In this document: piece by piece, positions 39,560 through 51,475 of the stretch
How positions within the stretch are numbered: position 1 is the first letter of the stretch
How the letters are laid out: the number at the start of each line of letters is the position of its first letter
From: Buxus sempervirens
Lineage: Eukaryota > Streptophyta > Magnoliopsida > Buxales > Buxaceae
DNA length: 64,000 nucleotides
Direction: 5' to 3'
Assembly (NCBI GenBank): GCA_947561395.2
Contig: OX387188.1
Span: 13,480,061 to 13,544,060 of the forward strand
Position numbers and translations under genes: made by a program
Notes under the pieces: generated by a model
What the model was told of the DNA's origin: nothing
Databases searched by the model: none
What the model saw: the letters and a program-made list of their open reading frames with translations, nothing else

Positions 39560-41303
39560 TTATCAAAATATCCCTCAGGAAAACCATGCAATACATAACA
39601 CTTTGGTCTTATATGACCCTTTTTATTGCAGTGATGGCATACAAGTATGAACCTATGTTCAGAAAAATCAACATTTCTAGATTTGCCAGTATTTCTAAAC
39701 TGTACAGATTTAGATTTCTCAGAAGTTGAAGGTTTACCTGTTGGTCTTACTTCTCCAGCATAAATTTTCTGTGAAGATTCCTTGTTTTGATTACTTACAC
39801 TCATTCTCTTTTCAGCAGAATTTGAGCTTTCAGGAACTTCCTTTGAAATTGATTCCTCATTAATTTGATGATATCCTGCAGAAGAATTTGAAGCATTAGA
39901 TTTACTTGAATTTGAAACTTTCTCAAGTTCAATCACTTTACCTTGAAGTGCAGAAATCTGAGCTTCCTTTTCTTTTAGTTTTTCAGTTTTTTCAGTTAAA
40001 GAAGTTACCAGAGAATCTTCTTTGGCATGTCTTTCAAGTAACTTCTGGTTTATTGAATCTATTTCTGCAAGAGCTTTATTTTTCTCTGTTTCTGATTCCT
40101 TCAATTTTTTACTCAGTTTCTTGACTTTCTTCTGAGCTCTATTGAATTCCTTATAGAGCTGATTGTAGGCTTCTTGTAGTTCTTCTTCATCATCTGATAA
40201 AGTCTCTTTATTATCTCCTGCAATTCCAGAGATTGAACTACCAGAGGAGGATGAGTAAAAAGAATTGAAAGCAGTAAAATTAGCAGAAATATCCTCATCA
40301 GATTGTGAAGAATTATCAGTGTTACTGTCATCCCAAGTAACCTGATAATTAGTCTTTTTCTTTTTATCCTTTGAGGGACAATCAGAGGCAACATGTCCAA
40401 ATCCTCTACATTTGTAACATTGAACTTCATCATTCTGAGAAAATTTCTTCTCCTTTCTTGGATCAGAAATTTTCTTATCAGATCTCCTATTAGATCTGTC
40501 CATGGATGATGAAGAATTGGATTGTCTCTTTTTAAACATTCTCTTAAACTTTTTAGCTAAGAGAACAAGTTCATCCATATCAACATCAGAATTATCTGAT
40601 TCTTCAGTATTTACAGATTTTACAGATTTTACAGCTATTCCTTTACTCCTTTTAGGAATATTCAGATCTAGCTCATAAGTCTGTAAAGATCCTACCAGAT
40701 CTTCAATTCTCATGTTATCTACATCTTTTGCCTCTTGAATGGCAGTTACTTTAGGTCTGAATTTTTTTCAGGCAAAGATCTTAAAATTTTTCTAATAACC
40801 TTTGATGTAGAGATTTTTTCTCCAAGATTAAAACTAGAATTAACAATATCTGAGAGTTTAGCATAAAACTCATCAAAAGACTCATCATCTTTCATATATA
40901 GAGTTTCGAAAGATGTAGTAAGTCTTTGAAGTCTGGACAGCTTGACAGCTGAGGTTCCTTCATGAGTGACCTCAAGAATGTCCCAAGCTTCCTTAGCGAC
41001 TTCACATGAGGAAATTCTCCTGAATTCCTCAACACTAACAGCACAAAATAAGGCATTCATTGCCTTGTTGTTCCATCCACATTGATCAGATTCAGTTTTA
41101 GTCCACTGATCATGAGGTTTAAGGATCACAACACCTCCTTCTGTTGTGATCTCAGGTGGATGATAACCATTACAAACCGAGAGCCAGACACGCTCATCGA
41201 TTGATTTCAGGTAAGCTCTCATTCTTGCTTTCCAGTAAGAATAATTGTTACCTTCAAATAATGGAGGTCTAGAGGCAGATCCTCCTTCTTTTCCAAAATC
41301 CAT
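39560..41303 (-). pseudogene. Copia gag region
   Basis: It begins MDFGKEGGSASRPPLFEGNN, matching the N-terminus of copia Gag (UBN2-type domain with NYSYWKARM). It carries two CCHC zinc knuckles, CYKCRGFGHVASDC near 40400 and CHHCNKKGHIRPKC near 39620, separated by a long predicted coiled coil (about 39900-40170, rich in Glu/Lys/Leu heptads). Large coiled-coil Gags with two knuckles are typical of the SIRE/Maximus group. Gag would coat the element RNA in a virus-like particle. The region is mostly open but interrupted. Confidence 0.88.
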
Positions 41304-41348
41304 GCTATAGATCTAGATCACACTTTGTATAGCAATTCAAAGTGAATA

Positions 41349-41361
41349 GGCTTTGATACCA
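41349..41361 (-). other. Primer-binding site of the copia element
   Basis: In element sense TGGTATCAAAGCC lies just inside the 5' LTR. It is close to TGGTATCAGAGC, the complement of the 3' end of initiator tRNA-Met used by most Ty1/copia elements. Confidence 0.9.
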
Positions 41362-41363
41362 CT

Positions 41364-42550
41364 CAAAAGAGTAGAGGACTACTCTATAGGTCCACGATCT
41401 ACAACAATTCAGAATTATAACAATGCGGAAACAATACACAGAGAATTATACGAGGAAACCTAGATCCAGATCCAGGAAAAACCTCGAGTCTATGTGAGGC
41501 GACTAACCCTTTGAAAATCCACTATTGAATGAAAAGACAATTACAAAGGAGTACACACTTAACCTTTACAATTGAACTCACTCAACAGCAATCCACAGTT
41601 CGAATCTACGAACTGCAACACAGCTTGAATCCACAAGCTGCAGAACACGATCAGTCCAGATCGCAAACAATCACTCACCAGTGATCCACAGTTCGAATCC
41701 ACGAACTGCAACACAGCTTGAATCCACAAGCTGTAGAACACGATCAATCCAAATCGCAACAATCACCTCAGAATCCACTGAGACGATCCAATGCAGTAGG
41801 AATCCACCTACGCATCAATCAAAGCCGATCACCAGTCCAGGCGATCACACGATCAGATGAAGTTCCGAATTGAAGAAGAATCCTCTACCTTCAATTCCAG
41901 GTGATCTATCTCAGATCTCCCCCTCACTCGATCGCCGACTCTCTAAAGAAGATTTGATCGAATCTCAAACACCTCAAGATCCGAAATCAAAATGATCCAA
42001 AGAAAAAAGTCACTTCTAAAAATTACAGCACGTCTATTTAAAGAAGAAAACACAGATCGCGTCGAGCGCTGGTGGCGTCGTGAAGCGATCGGGGTAGACG
42101 GCTGGAAGCGAACTCAAGTCCCGCTCAGAACAAGTTGAATCAGTTAAGGGTGCGCTGCCAGCAAGCTGCTAGCGGGAGAGAACGCGGCATGTGCACGGCT
42201 GATCATATAATCTTCAATCTCGCTCAGCGCTACCAGCGGCGTGTCAGCGTCGCCTTACGACGCTAGGGCACGTACCTTTCTTTCAAAGCACTGATTCACT
42301 TATGTGCTGCCAGCGGAGTGCCAGCGGCGTTGATCTTCGCAAGTGCCTTTACAAGAAAATGCTCTATTTAGAAAATCTTCCATTTCCTTGAGCTACCAGC
42401 GGCGTGGTAGCTGTGTGGCAGCATCGTCTTCTTCTTCTTTACTAAATTTACTGAATTTTCATTACTTAATCTACACATCTTGAAGATTTATTAGAAGACA
42501 TAATTTGTCAAACATTTGCCATAAAAGGAGTGTGAGTTTTCACACTTACA
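41364..42550 (-). repeat. 5' LTR of the copia element
   Basis: Same length as the left LTR (1187 bp) and about 98.7% identical by eye. In element sense it precedes the primer-binding site and gag. The equivalent hairpin array is at 41596-41811. Confidence 0.95.
41596..41811 (-). repeat. Constant-loop hairpin array in copia LTR (right copy)
   Basis: The same series as at 32363-32578, shifted by 9233 bp. In element sense it lies about 740-955 nt into the 5' LTR, so it is probably transcribed as part of the leader of the element RNA. Confidence 0.85.
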
Positions 42551-43957
42551 AGGGGTGAGATACGGATATCTCAGTAGACAACACATGCATGTTATAAACA
42601 GTTCATAATCAATAAAATAGATTTTTATGCACGTATAAGCAGTCTTGAGTAAACAGGCTCATATAAACATTCATATCGATCATGGAATACAAATCAGCAT
42701 GTAAAACAGTTTAGTATTTGAGAACAGATGAAGTATATCAAGATCATGATCAATAAATCAATAATAGAATTCAATATAAATCCGGGATGTACTAAACAGT
42801 CACATCCAACCATAGCATCCAATACATGCATCCTACATGTGAACAATATCAGAAGCAAGTGTTTGTGATCTCAGTATCATTGTAGGACTCAGAAAGAAAG
42901 ATACACGTTTGAGATGACTCTCAACCATATGCTATACCACCGTATGGCTTATGGGCGACGCTACTAATGATACTCAAACCCGTGAAACAGGGAATTGGTC
43001 ACTAATTACCCTAAATAACTTCCTATTTTTATTCTTTTGTAAAACAGGGAATTGGTAAATTATTTTGGTCTTAAAACATCTTATTTGAAGGTTAAAATTT
43101 GTTTAAAATAGTTTAGAATTGAATCAGGGTTTGAAAATACGAAAATCTGCATTTTCTACACAGAGCACTCAGGATCGCCTAGGATCGCTCAGGTGGTCTA
43201 GGGTAGGCGGTAGTTCAAAATCGATCACCGACGATAAGTCAGTAAGCGGTCTCGGGTGGTCTATTTCTTTCAACAAGTGCCGAGGATCTTTGAGCACAGT
43301 AAGCTCGGCGGTCTCCCAAAAACGAACAGACAGTGTTTCAAAACTTGATTTTTCAAGTCCAAAATCATTCTAACATACTTATAATATTATTATCAAACTA
43401 AATACATAATTATATAATACAAAAACATGCAATGGAGATTAAACCAATCGTGAAATACAAATCCAACGTTAAAACGGTGTTGCCTACCTCTATGGGATTG
43501 TTCCAATGAAGTGTTCTTCAAGGAAGAAAAACTACTCTAAGTCAATGGAAATCACACGAACAGACCTCCCTCTTCCTCTCTTTTCTTCTTCTCCTTCTCT
43601 TCTTTTCCTCTGGTCGCCTATGGTCGTTCGGCTTCTCCTTGCGGTTGAGCAATACAACTCAATACGATTTAGAATACCACTCGTATACCTCTAGGTTATT
43701 TTACTGTATTTATATACCTACGATTCCATGTAACACACAAGCATCAACCACCATGCACTATCCAATCAGAATTCAACAACTTAAAATATTTATCTTACCG
43801 CGATATCCCACGATCAGACGGTCGGATCTGTGCCCAACTCTGGATCTCCACTAATTATAATATCACCTACATTAATACAATATTTCTATCAATTATAATC
43901 CTCAAGAATATAAATTATTAATTTACTTTTATAGTTAGGAAAATTCGGGGTCTTATA

Positions 43958-44465
43958 GGGTACACCCTCCTTGTATTACTTAAAGGTACCCCCTCATATA
44001 ACTAAGGTACCCCCTTCTATAGCTAAGTACCCCTCCTTAATATAACTAAGGTACACCCCATAAACTTACCTAAGGTTTACCTCTTAGAATGACTAAGGTA
44101 AATCCCTTGAAACATTAAGGTACCTCCTCAAATAACTAAAGTACCCCTCATATAACTAAGGTACCCCTTGTGTTAACTAACGTACACCTCCCAAGCATCC
44201 CTAAAACATACCTCTTGAAGTGGCTAAGGCAAACCCCCTTGAAACAGTAAGGTACCATTACTTAACACTAAGGTACCCCCACTTAATACCAAGGTACCCC
44301 CCCCCCCCCGAATAACACTAAGGTACCCCCAAGCATCCCTACAATATACCCCTTGAAATAGTTAAAGAAAAACCCTTGAACCACCAAGGTACCCCATTTA
44401 ATACCAAGGTACCCCCTCAAATAACACTAAGGTACCCCTTGCTATGCCTTAGGTACACCCTAAGG
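43958..44465. repeat. ~22-bp GGTACC minisatellite, right half
   Basis: Continuation of the array at 28496-29281, about 22 units, with a C-homopolymer near 44298-44308 and higher-order units (CTTGAA-ACAGTAAGGTACC). The GGGTA duplication at each cut edge shows that it was one array. Confidence 0.93.
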
Positions 44466-44494
44466 TTTTAGTTGAAAGACCAAAAACTTGGGCA

Positions 44495-44665
44495 TATAAA
44501 AGGATGCCCTAATTTCAATTCTAAGTATTTTTTAGAATACTCCCTCTTGTCTTGGACGTATAGAACAAGAGAGAAAGTTGTGGAAGTTTGCTTGAAAGCT
44601 TCAAGAAGAAGGAGAAGGAGAGGAGAACTTGAAGAGGAGTTGTGCATCTTCATTTCTAGGTAAGT
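44495..44665 (+). promoter_or_regulatory. TATA box, leader and splice-donor-like site (family A)
   Basis: CATATAAAAGGATGCC at 44493 fits a plant TATA box. A leader of about 130 bp follows and ends in TTTCTAG|GTAAGTAGC (cut at 44659/44660), a near-perfect plant 5' splice site. This is the clearest example in the window and belongs to A(+) 28340-50334. Confidence 0.6.
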
Positions 44666-45049
44666 AGCAAACCCTTCCAAACAAAATGTATAACAAAATT
44701 CGTATTCTCTCTCTTTAGGGTTTGGTTTATTGATGAAATGATCTTACATGATGGTTTTTACTTCTAAGATTCATAGGGTTTTGGTTGTATAATAATCTTG
44801 TTTAGTTTTCTATTGATATGCCATGGATTTCCACTAACATTGATCATATTTCGGATTAGGGTTTGAGTTTTGTGGTTTAAATGAGATTTTATGTGTTAGA
44901 TTTGTGTTCACGAGGATTTGGAATGAATATTGGTTTTAGAAGGTGTTTTAAGTGTGTTGGGATGATTTATGATCATCCCATTTGGTTTTGGAAAAGTTAG
45001 GAATGATTGTATGAGTTTTGTATTTGAAAATAGTCAAAAATATTTGAAA

Positions 45050-45370
45050 GCCCAAGGTGGCGATTAATCCTAAAAATTTGCGATTAATCCTAAGCCAAAA
45101 CCCCAAAAGAATGAGTTTCTGTTAAGGCAGGATTAGTCCCGTGATTAATCGCGGGGCTAATCGCAAGCTTCAACGCGCGAACGTCCATAAGGGACGCGCG
45201 CACGTTGGCTTGTTGTGGTCTGGACGCATGAACGTCCAACCTCAACCCGTGCACGTCGGCCCTGTTTTAAACCTGGGCACGCACACTTTAAACCTGGATG
45301 CCCGAACGTTGGGGCTAATCGCCCCTGGGCGATTAATCCAGGGTCTAATCGTGGACCCAGTTTTAACTGT
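45050..45370. repeat. GC-rich GATTAATCGC palindromic patch
   Basis: Repeated inverted words (GCGATTAATCC, GATTAATCGCGGGGC, CTAATCGCCCCTGGGCGATTA) and GAACGTCC/GCACGTCGG words form an island of high GC in otherwise AT-rich LTR sequence about 400 bp after the donor-like site. Confidence 0.75.
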
Positions 45371-46723
45371 TCTTCACCCTTTTATTCTCCAACCCTTTCC
45401 CAAACAACTAAGTAAATGTCATGTGTATTTATTGCTCCATTTACTTAAGTCTTTATATGTAAATAAGGTTTTACCCCCCATTTGGAACCAATAAAAATAC
45501 TCCCAAGGCCCAATTCCCAACCAATAAAAAGTCAACTTTCCAGTTCATGCCTAAATTTCCAGTTTTCCCGATTTTCATAAAATGCCCCTTTTTGAGTTTG
45601 ACACTCAAATGAGTGATTCAGAAGCCTAGAAAATTCTAGAAAATTTTTTTACCCTCCAATAGACCACAACCAAAATTTGAGCCTGAAATTCCTTGTAGAT
45701 TGGTCTAGAAAAATTATACACCAAAAAGTCAACGTTTTTAACCAAACTTGGAATATTTTTTAGGTCCAAAACTTTTTGTCTCGGAATCCATTGATTTTTG
45801 GTATGGTAACTTATTTAGGATTTTTAAGATCAACCCACTCATCGAAAATGTGTTTTGAGGATTTTATGACCTTCGTTTTGATTGGCTTGGATTTATGAAA
45901 GCGATGTCGAAAAACTCTCATATGATTTGACAAGGCTTTGGCCTATGGTTTTATTGGTAGTTGTAAGCACCCAAATTTTGGTCAAACCAAAAAAAAAGTC
46001 TCAAAGCCTTAAAGAACAAAAATTGGCTTTCTGATCAAATGCAAATTATAAGCACCTCATTTTTGCGCCCCCGGAAGTGCCAAAAATACAAACCTAACTG
46101 AAAAGTCAAACCCTAATGGGGCAAAAGTTGACTTTTTGATTAGGTCCAAATCTGCCACCATACTTCTTCCCTATGATTAGAAAATTTCGACACGATCCTA
46201 ACGCAACTGAGTTTACTCAGATCGATGTCAGAATGAAGAAGATATAAGTTGGTCAAACTTGAGGGGAATCAGAAATTGACTTTTTGCTAAACCCCAGAAC
46301 AGCTGCCCAAACTTATCCCAATGGACAGGTCATCCTGACACAATTCCAACACAACTGAATTTGCTCGAATCAAAGTCCCGGATAATAAGTTATGAGCAAA
46401 ACAAGAAACCCTAAAAACTACCCACGTGGCAAAAACAGCAAAGAAAGTAGAAGAAAAAGGTGTCTGGGGGAAAATCCGTAAATAATCAGAACATTCAAAA
46501 ATATCTGAGGGCATATCTGTAATTGCTTATGGATGAATCTGTAAATATCAAAAGTTCTAAAATATCTCAGGGATGAATCTGTAATTATCTGGGGATTAAT
46601 CTGTGAATATCGAATTGATGAGAAAATAGCTCAGGGGCCAATCTGCAAATATCAAGATTTGCCACCTCTCTCTCATGATTAGTGTTCCCCATGTGCATCC
46701 CCATGCATCATGCATGCAAACAC

Positions 46724-46853
46724 CTCTCTCTCTCTCTCTCTCTCTTCCCCCATGATCACCCATGCATGCATCATGCATGCACCTCTCTCTCATGATTAGT
46801 GCTCCCCATGTGCATCTCCTATGCATCATCCATGCATGCACCGCCTCATGCAT

Positions 46854-46910
<57 letters not shown>
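46724..46910. repeat. (CT)n microsatellites
   Basis: Two CT runs (46724-46744 and about 46855-46908) separated by ATGCATGCATCATG-type words, upstream of the family C TATA box. Confidence 0.95.
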
Positions 46911-46911
<1 letters not shown>

Positions 46912-47923
46912 CAAACACCTTTTCCCCATGCATGCATCACATGCATTTACCCATCACATACACCCCATTATAAAACCCCCCATGGAGCCATACGTATGGG
47001 GGGAAGCTCATTTTTTGGCTCTCCCATTTTTCTTCTCCAAGATCTCTCCCCTCTCTCCCATCTCTCCCAAGCTTGCTGGTTATGCTTGGCAAGGAGCTGC
47101 TCCATCTCTTGTTTGTGCTTCAAAGGGGGTCCTCACACTCCATACAAGGGTTTAGAACCCAAGGTAATGTTCCCCATTACCATCTATTGCACATATATAT
47201 AAATGAGCTCTTTATGAGCATGTGGTATGTTCTTCTTCTTCAACTTGGCATTATCTTTATTTCAAGCATGATTAGTGCTTTTTCTCTCCGTTTTCCATCT
47301 TTATATTGAGCATGGGAAACTCCCATGGTAAGGGGAGGTTGCATGAACGGATCCAAGGGAGGATGAGTTTCTATTAATGCATGTTTCTAATGGTCTTTAA
47401 GTCATTATTTTGCCATGGATTGTTCATTCAAAAGGGAGGATTGTTCCCTCTTTGTATGCGTCTTTTGTACCCTACTTAAACCCCCATCTCATTCCCTTCT
47501 TTAAACAGCCTTATCTATGTGATCGTATGTTGTTTTGGGGGTGAAGGTGGGGATAGGTTTGTTCAGTTTGTTTTTGATCGTATGTGTATTTTTGTTGGGT
47601 ATGTATGTTTCCTAAGATCCTCATGGTAATGCCATCTATTTGCTTGTAAGTAGCATGCATGTTTTCCCTTTGAGTATGCTTACACACACACACTTCACTT
47701 TTCATGCACATAGCTTGTAATGAGGCATACGTATTTGTCTTAGTTTAAAAGCATGCATATTAGGGTTTACTGATTTATTCATATTTGCCTTGCTTGTTTA
47801 TTGATGTGCGGGGTATGAAGGACCAAGGTAGGGACACTTAGGTCCCTATCACCTGGCTGGAATATCACGAGAAACCCACAGACCTTGATTCCTTTGAAAA
47901 ATCCGAGAAATCCCTTTCTGTTT

Positions 47924-48058
47924 GCTGATCCGACAACTCAAGTCGGATCAGCTTGTGTTTGTTTGTAGTCGGCTATATGTAATCTTGCGTGTAGCCAACA
48001 GCTAAGGTCGGCTACACTAGTTCCTGTGTGTAGCCGGTATTTTAGGTTGGCTACACTG
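47924..48058 (+). repeat. Array of three long hairpins in family C
   Basis: GCTGATCCGAC-AACTCAA-GTCGGATCAGC (47924-47952) is a perfect 11-bp stem. It is followed by two imperfect stems, GTGTAGCC...GGCTACAC, with similar loops (AGCTAAG, ATTTTAG). The loops keep a length of about 7 while the stems differ. Confidence 0.75.
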
Positions 48059-49097
48059 CCAGAATTGCATTTTTTTAATTTTTTATTTTTGTGCAATCAT
48101 CTTGCTTTTCCAATTGAACCAAATGAGCCGAGGGGGTTTCCAGGTCACCCGGAAACCCAAAATGGGACTTGGACCACTCGGTCCAATGTGATACACAGTG
48201 GGCCTTCCAACGGGGCACATCAAGCCCGACAAATCCACTTAAATGTAAACAAGAGAAATGAGCTAATTGAGTGGGCCGCATCGCTTGAGGCCCACTAAAA
48301 GCCCAATTCATGGCATGAAGGCTTAGTTTAAGTCGCGTTTTGGCCGAGACCACGGGCCAGGGCCTATCAGCCCCGCCAAGCCCCCTAACCAAGCAAGCAA
48401 AGGTTCAAACCCTAGCTTCAAGAAACTTGGGCTTTCAAGCCCAAATCTGGACTACGGGCCCCAAGCCCAGTGTCCAACCCAATTTTGAGAATTAAATCAA
48501 AGATAAGCAAAAACACTTGGCAACCCTTGTGTGGCTCACCCAATGGGCCAACAAACCAATCCGGCCCACCAGGAATAAAATGTAATTTAATCTGTCAATC
48601 TGAACCCTCAAGTAAAATCAATACACTTAACCAAAGCCCAAAGGGCCTCCCAAGCTTAGACGGAGGCCCACCAGGGGACATGTGGGCTTAACCGAGCCCA
48701 CCAAGGAGACCGTGAGCCTTCCAACGAGGCCCACCCAATCAGACCGAGTTCACCTTAATTAACCAAGATAAAATCAATTAAAGGGACCCACACCACTCAA
48801 GTGGTCCCACCAGACTTAACCAAATGTGCATGCTTTTAGGAATCGGATGAGAACCAAAATGAGTTGACTCAAACCAGGAAGCCTATGGGACCCGTCATCC
48901 GACGGGGAGGACCGGGGTGTCTACAGACTTCCGCAGACCGTAACCGAGACCTTGCTTAGAATCTCAAGCCGCAGACCAGCCTACTAGATAAACCTAGGCA
49001 CCCAGGTGTCTGCCTATACCCCATCAGGCAGTGGCGACTCCAACCTTCCCGAATTACCTTTTAGGAGGCACGCCCACGCCATGCGACCATGCGCACA

Positions 49098-49215
49098 GCA
49101 GTGGATGGGGAATTCCACTTGCCCTTAGTTTGGATTGGTAGTGGATGGGGAATTCCAGTTGGCCTCGATTGATTTGATAGTAGATGGGGAATTCCACTTG
49201 GCTTTAGTTTAAGCA
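49098..49215. repeat. GTGGATGGGGAATTCC repeat
   Basis: Three ~45-bp units of GTGGATGGGGAATTCCACTTG plus a T/G-rich half, with a diverged fourth copy near 49460. It is the copy-specific minisatellite of A(+) 28340-50334, upstream of its hairpin. Confidence 0.8.
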
Positions 49216-49834
49216 CTGATTTTACTCTTTGATTTGATTGGTTTGGTTTTGAATTGTGAGTCGTCTAATTGGACGTTGTTCTTAGTGTGGATCCACAGTG
49301 AGTCTAGTCTGTGTGTTGGTTTTGACTTGTTAGCTTTAATTTCCTTATCCATATAGTATTCCACTGTGGGGAATCAGTGAAGCCTTCTCGAGGAATAGAG
49401 GGCTGCGGCAACCCCCTGTTGCAGGGAACCGGCGGGAGTCCTTGTGATTCATTGAGCAGTGGGTGGGGAATCCCACTTTGTCTAGATCCTTGGTTAGGTT
49501 GTCACTTGCCAGCCCATACATAGGTGCTCTGCTTGTTGAGATGTCCCTAGCTAGGCTTCTCTCTGTAAGTCGTGTAGGTGCAAAATCGATATTGGTCATT
49601 AATCTAATTTACAGACACGCTAACCACGAGTCCTAACAAGACATGCTTGTGGTATTTGAATGTATTTGTCGATCTGATTTCATGTGTTATCCGATTGAGA
49701 TATTTGACTTGGAATTACACTTTATATTTGATTAAGATGTTTTGGTTTACATTTGGTATTTTATATTGTGAATATTATCATGATGTTATAAAATTGCATA
49801 AACTGTTTCTATCCATGCATGTTTGCTGCTTACT

Positions 49835-49882
49835 GGGACTTTAAGTCTCACGCGTGTTTTGTTTTACCGAATTTATTTTCAG
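49835..49882 (+). promoter_or_regulatory. Hairpin plus splice-acceptor-like site (family A)
   Basis: GGGACT-TTA-AGTCTC stem with CTCAC in the 3' arm, then ATTTATTTTCAG. The arms differ from those of other copies but still pair. Confidence 0.5.
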
Positions 49883-51475
49883 ATCTGCTTGGTGAGCCAT
49901 GTACTGGGGCAGATATAGAGGGTGAGCTTCAGTTCAGGCCAGAGGACTACTACCGCCCATAGTAGGATTTCTCTTTGTGATGTGGATATTGGATTTTGGG
50001 GGAATTGTAAATGGGATGCAAATATTATTTTTGGATTTATACTCTTGGGAGATATCTTTTGTACATGTCTGTATATTTTGGAAAGGACTTGTGAATGTTT
50101 AGTTGCCTTAATTGTATTTTGTTCACATAGATATCATGTTTTGGAGATTCTAGTACAGATGATCTTTTGATTATATGGAAATTTTTATTCCATACTTCTT
50201 TAGTCATGCACTCTAATGATTACTTTGTGATTGCCCAGGATTGATTGTGTTAATCAGATTCTATCGGGCCCATAAGTAGGTCTCGGGGACGAGTTGGTGC
50301 CGTGATAGGGCAGACCCGAATCTGGGGCGCTACACCGAGCGGCCGAAGCACCACTCGAGCGCGCCTTCAAGCGACCAGAACAGTTTTTCCAAAATTTTGG
50401 ATTTTAGCCCAAATTAAATTACGGTTTGTTTTTATTGGAATTCAACCAATTTACAAGTAGGATTTAGGTATCTAGGAAGTGTACCAATTAGAATTATCTC
50501 AAATTTCAAATAACAAAGATTTTGGGTACGTTTTCCTGAAATAAGATTCTTAGAGAGTTTACATTCCAAATTCCTACAGAAGTGGGATAAATTGATTCTG
50601 CCACATAGAGCACCTTCCAAATGACCCTTGGAAGTAGGAAACCAAAGCCAAATTTAAGTTGCACATGTTTCCCAAGAGTTGGGGCTTAGATTGCCTAGTA
50701 AGCCATGAAATGCAAGGTTTACTGTTGAAATATATTATGTTGTCATTGATTATCTTTGTAAGCATGCGATATTATTTTAGGGCATTGACCCGTTTGTTGA
50801 GCATGACATGGATAGGGCGATGGCCCGTTATTGTTGTATTGTATGGAGGGCAGTGGCCTGGGAATCCATAAGAAATGAAAGAGGGCTTGGCCCAAGATTG
50901 ACTCGGATAAGGCCATGGGCTACCCTTGAGAATTTTACATGCATGGTGCATATTATATTTGTTATGAAATTGCTAAAACGAACATTCACATAATAAACCC
51001 TTAAGCTATGGATCCATAAACTTAAATAGGATTATTTGTATATAAATGCCATGACCAAGTGTTATTGTTATGTTACTGCATTGTTTATATCATCCCGGCA
51101 CCAGCAACATTGGTGGCCGATGCCCATTTGCTACGGGGAATCGGCAATGGATGCCTGTACGTCAAGGGTAATCGGCGTATGGATTCCCACGTCAAGGATA
51201 ATCGGCGTGGATGCCTAGCCACCATGTGGAATCGATGAAGCTAGATGAGGTCATGTGCATTGTATACTAAACAACCTAATTAACGAGTGATAAGAATACA
51301 TAAACGTGTGTTTATTTAAAGGGATTAAATTGTACATCTATGCACTGAATTGCACTATTTGCCTTGCACAATTTGTTGCCGCTTTAACTATTATTTCAAA
51401 TACTCGCATGTCATGGTTTACCGAATAATATCAGATTAAACAGTGTTTTCACCGAGCATACATGTGTTGCTTACT

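Larger units (their letters stand above)
32131..42550 (-). mobile_element. SIRE/Maximus-type Ty1/copia retrotransposon
   Basis: A 10.4-kb element on the minus strand with two 1187-bp LTRs, perfect AGGGG duplications (32126-32130, 42551-42555), a primer-binding site (TGGTATCAAAGCC) and a polypurine tract. The order is gag, protease, integrase, reverse transcriptase, RNase H, which is the Ty1/copia order, followed by an extra ORF before the 3' LTR. The large coiled-coil Gag and the extra ORF point to the SIRE (Maximus) lineage. It looks nearly whole but is broken, with about three breaks in gag-pol. By eye the LTRs differ at roughly 15 of 1187 positions (about 1.3%), giving about 0.5-1 million years at usual plant rates. 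It is the youngest datable insertion in the nest. Confidence 0.95.
29282..43957 (-). mobile_element. Family A solo LTR, minus sense, hosting A(+) and the copia element
   Basis: Perfect GGGTA duplications (29277-29281, 43958-43962) bound it. Its own sequence is 29282-29288, 31642-32130 and 42551-43957, about 1.9 kb. It begins TGTAACGCCCC once the insert at 29289 is set aside and ends in the AAATTCGGGGTCTTA type terminus. In its own sense the GACCGTCTGATCGTGGGATATC motif lies near 43800-43830, the donor-like AGAG|GTAGGCAAC near 43485, a GC-rich GGATCGCC patch at 43160-43320, the hairpin at 42557-42572 and the acceptor-like TTTTTCAG near 32105. Confidence 0.86.
45962..49097 (+). mobile_element. 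Family C solo LTR, plus sense
   Basis: It starts TGTAAGCACCCAAATTTTGG and ends GACCATGCGCACA, flanked by GTAGT (45957-45961) and GCAGT (49098-49102), one mismatch, 3.14 kb. Contents: upstream repeats 46140-46420, CT microsatellites with ATGCATGCA words 46680-46960, TATA (ATTATAAAACC) at 46969, leader, AAG|GTAATG donor-like site at 47164, a hairpin array at 47924-48058, a GGCCCACC-rich zone 48180-48740 and a conserved end block (GGGACCCGTCATCCGACGGG, 48888-49010). Non-coding fossil within A(+) 28340-50334. Confidence 0.83.
28340..50334 (+). mobile_element. Family A-type solo LTR, plus sense, with two nested insertions
   Basis: It runs from TGTAAAACCCCGACTCGG to TCTGGGGCGCTACA with perfect CCGAG duplications (28335-28339, 50335-50339); family B sequence resumes exactly on each side. 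Without inserts it is about 4.2 kb, the longest unit here because of a GGTACC minisatellite in its 5' part. Parts in order: minisatellite 28496-29281 and 43958-44465, TATA at 44495, leader, TCTAG|GTAAGTAGC at 44660, GATTAATCGC palindromic patch 45050-45360, a GGGGAATTCC repeat 49098-49215, hairpin 49835-49849 and TTTTCAG at 49882. Inserts are A(-) 29282-43957 and C(+) 45962-49097. Confidence 0.88.
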
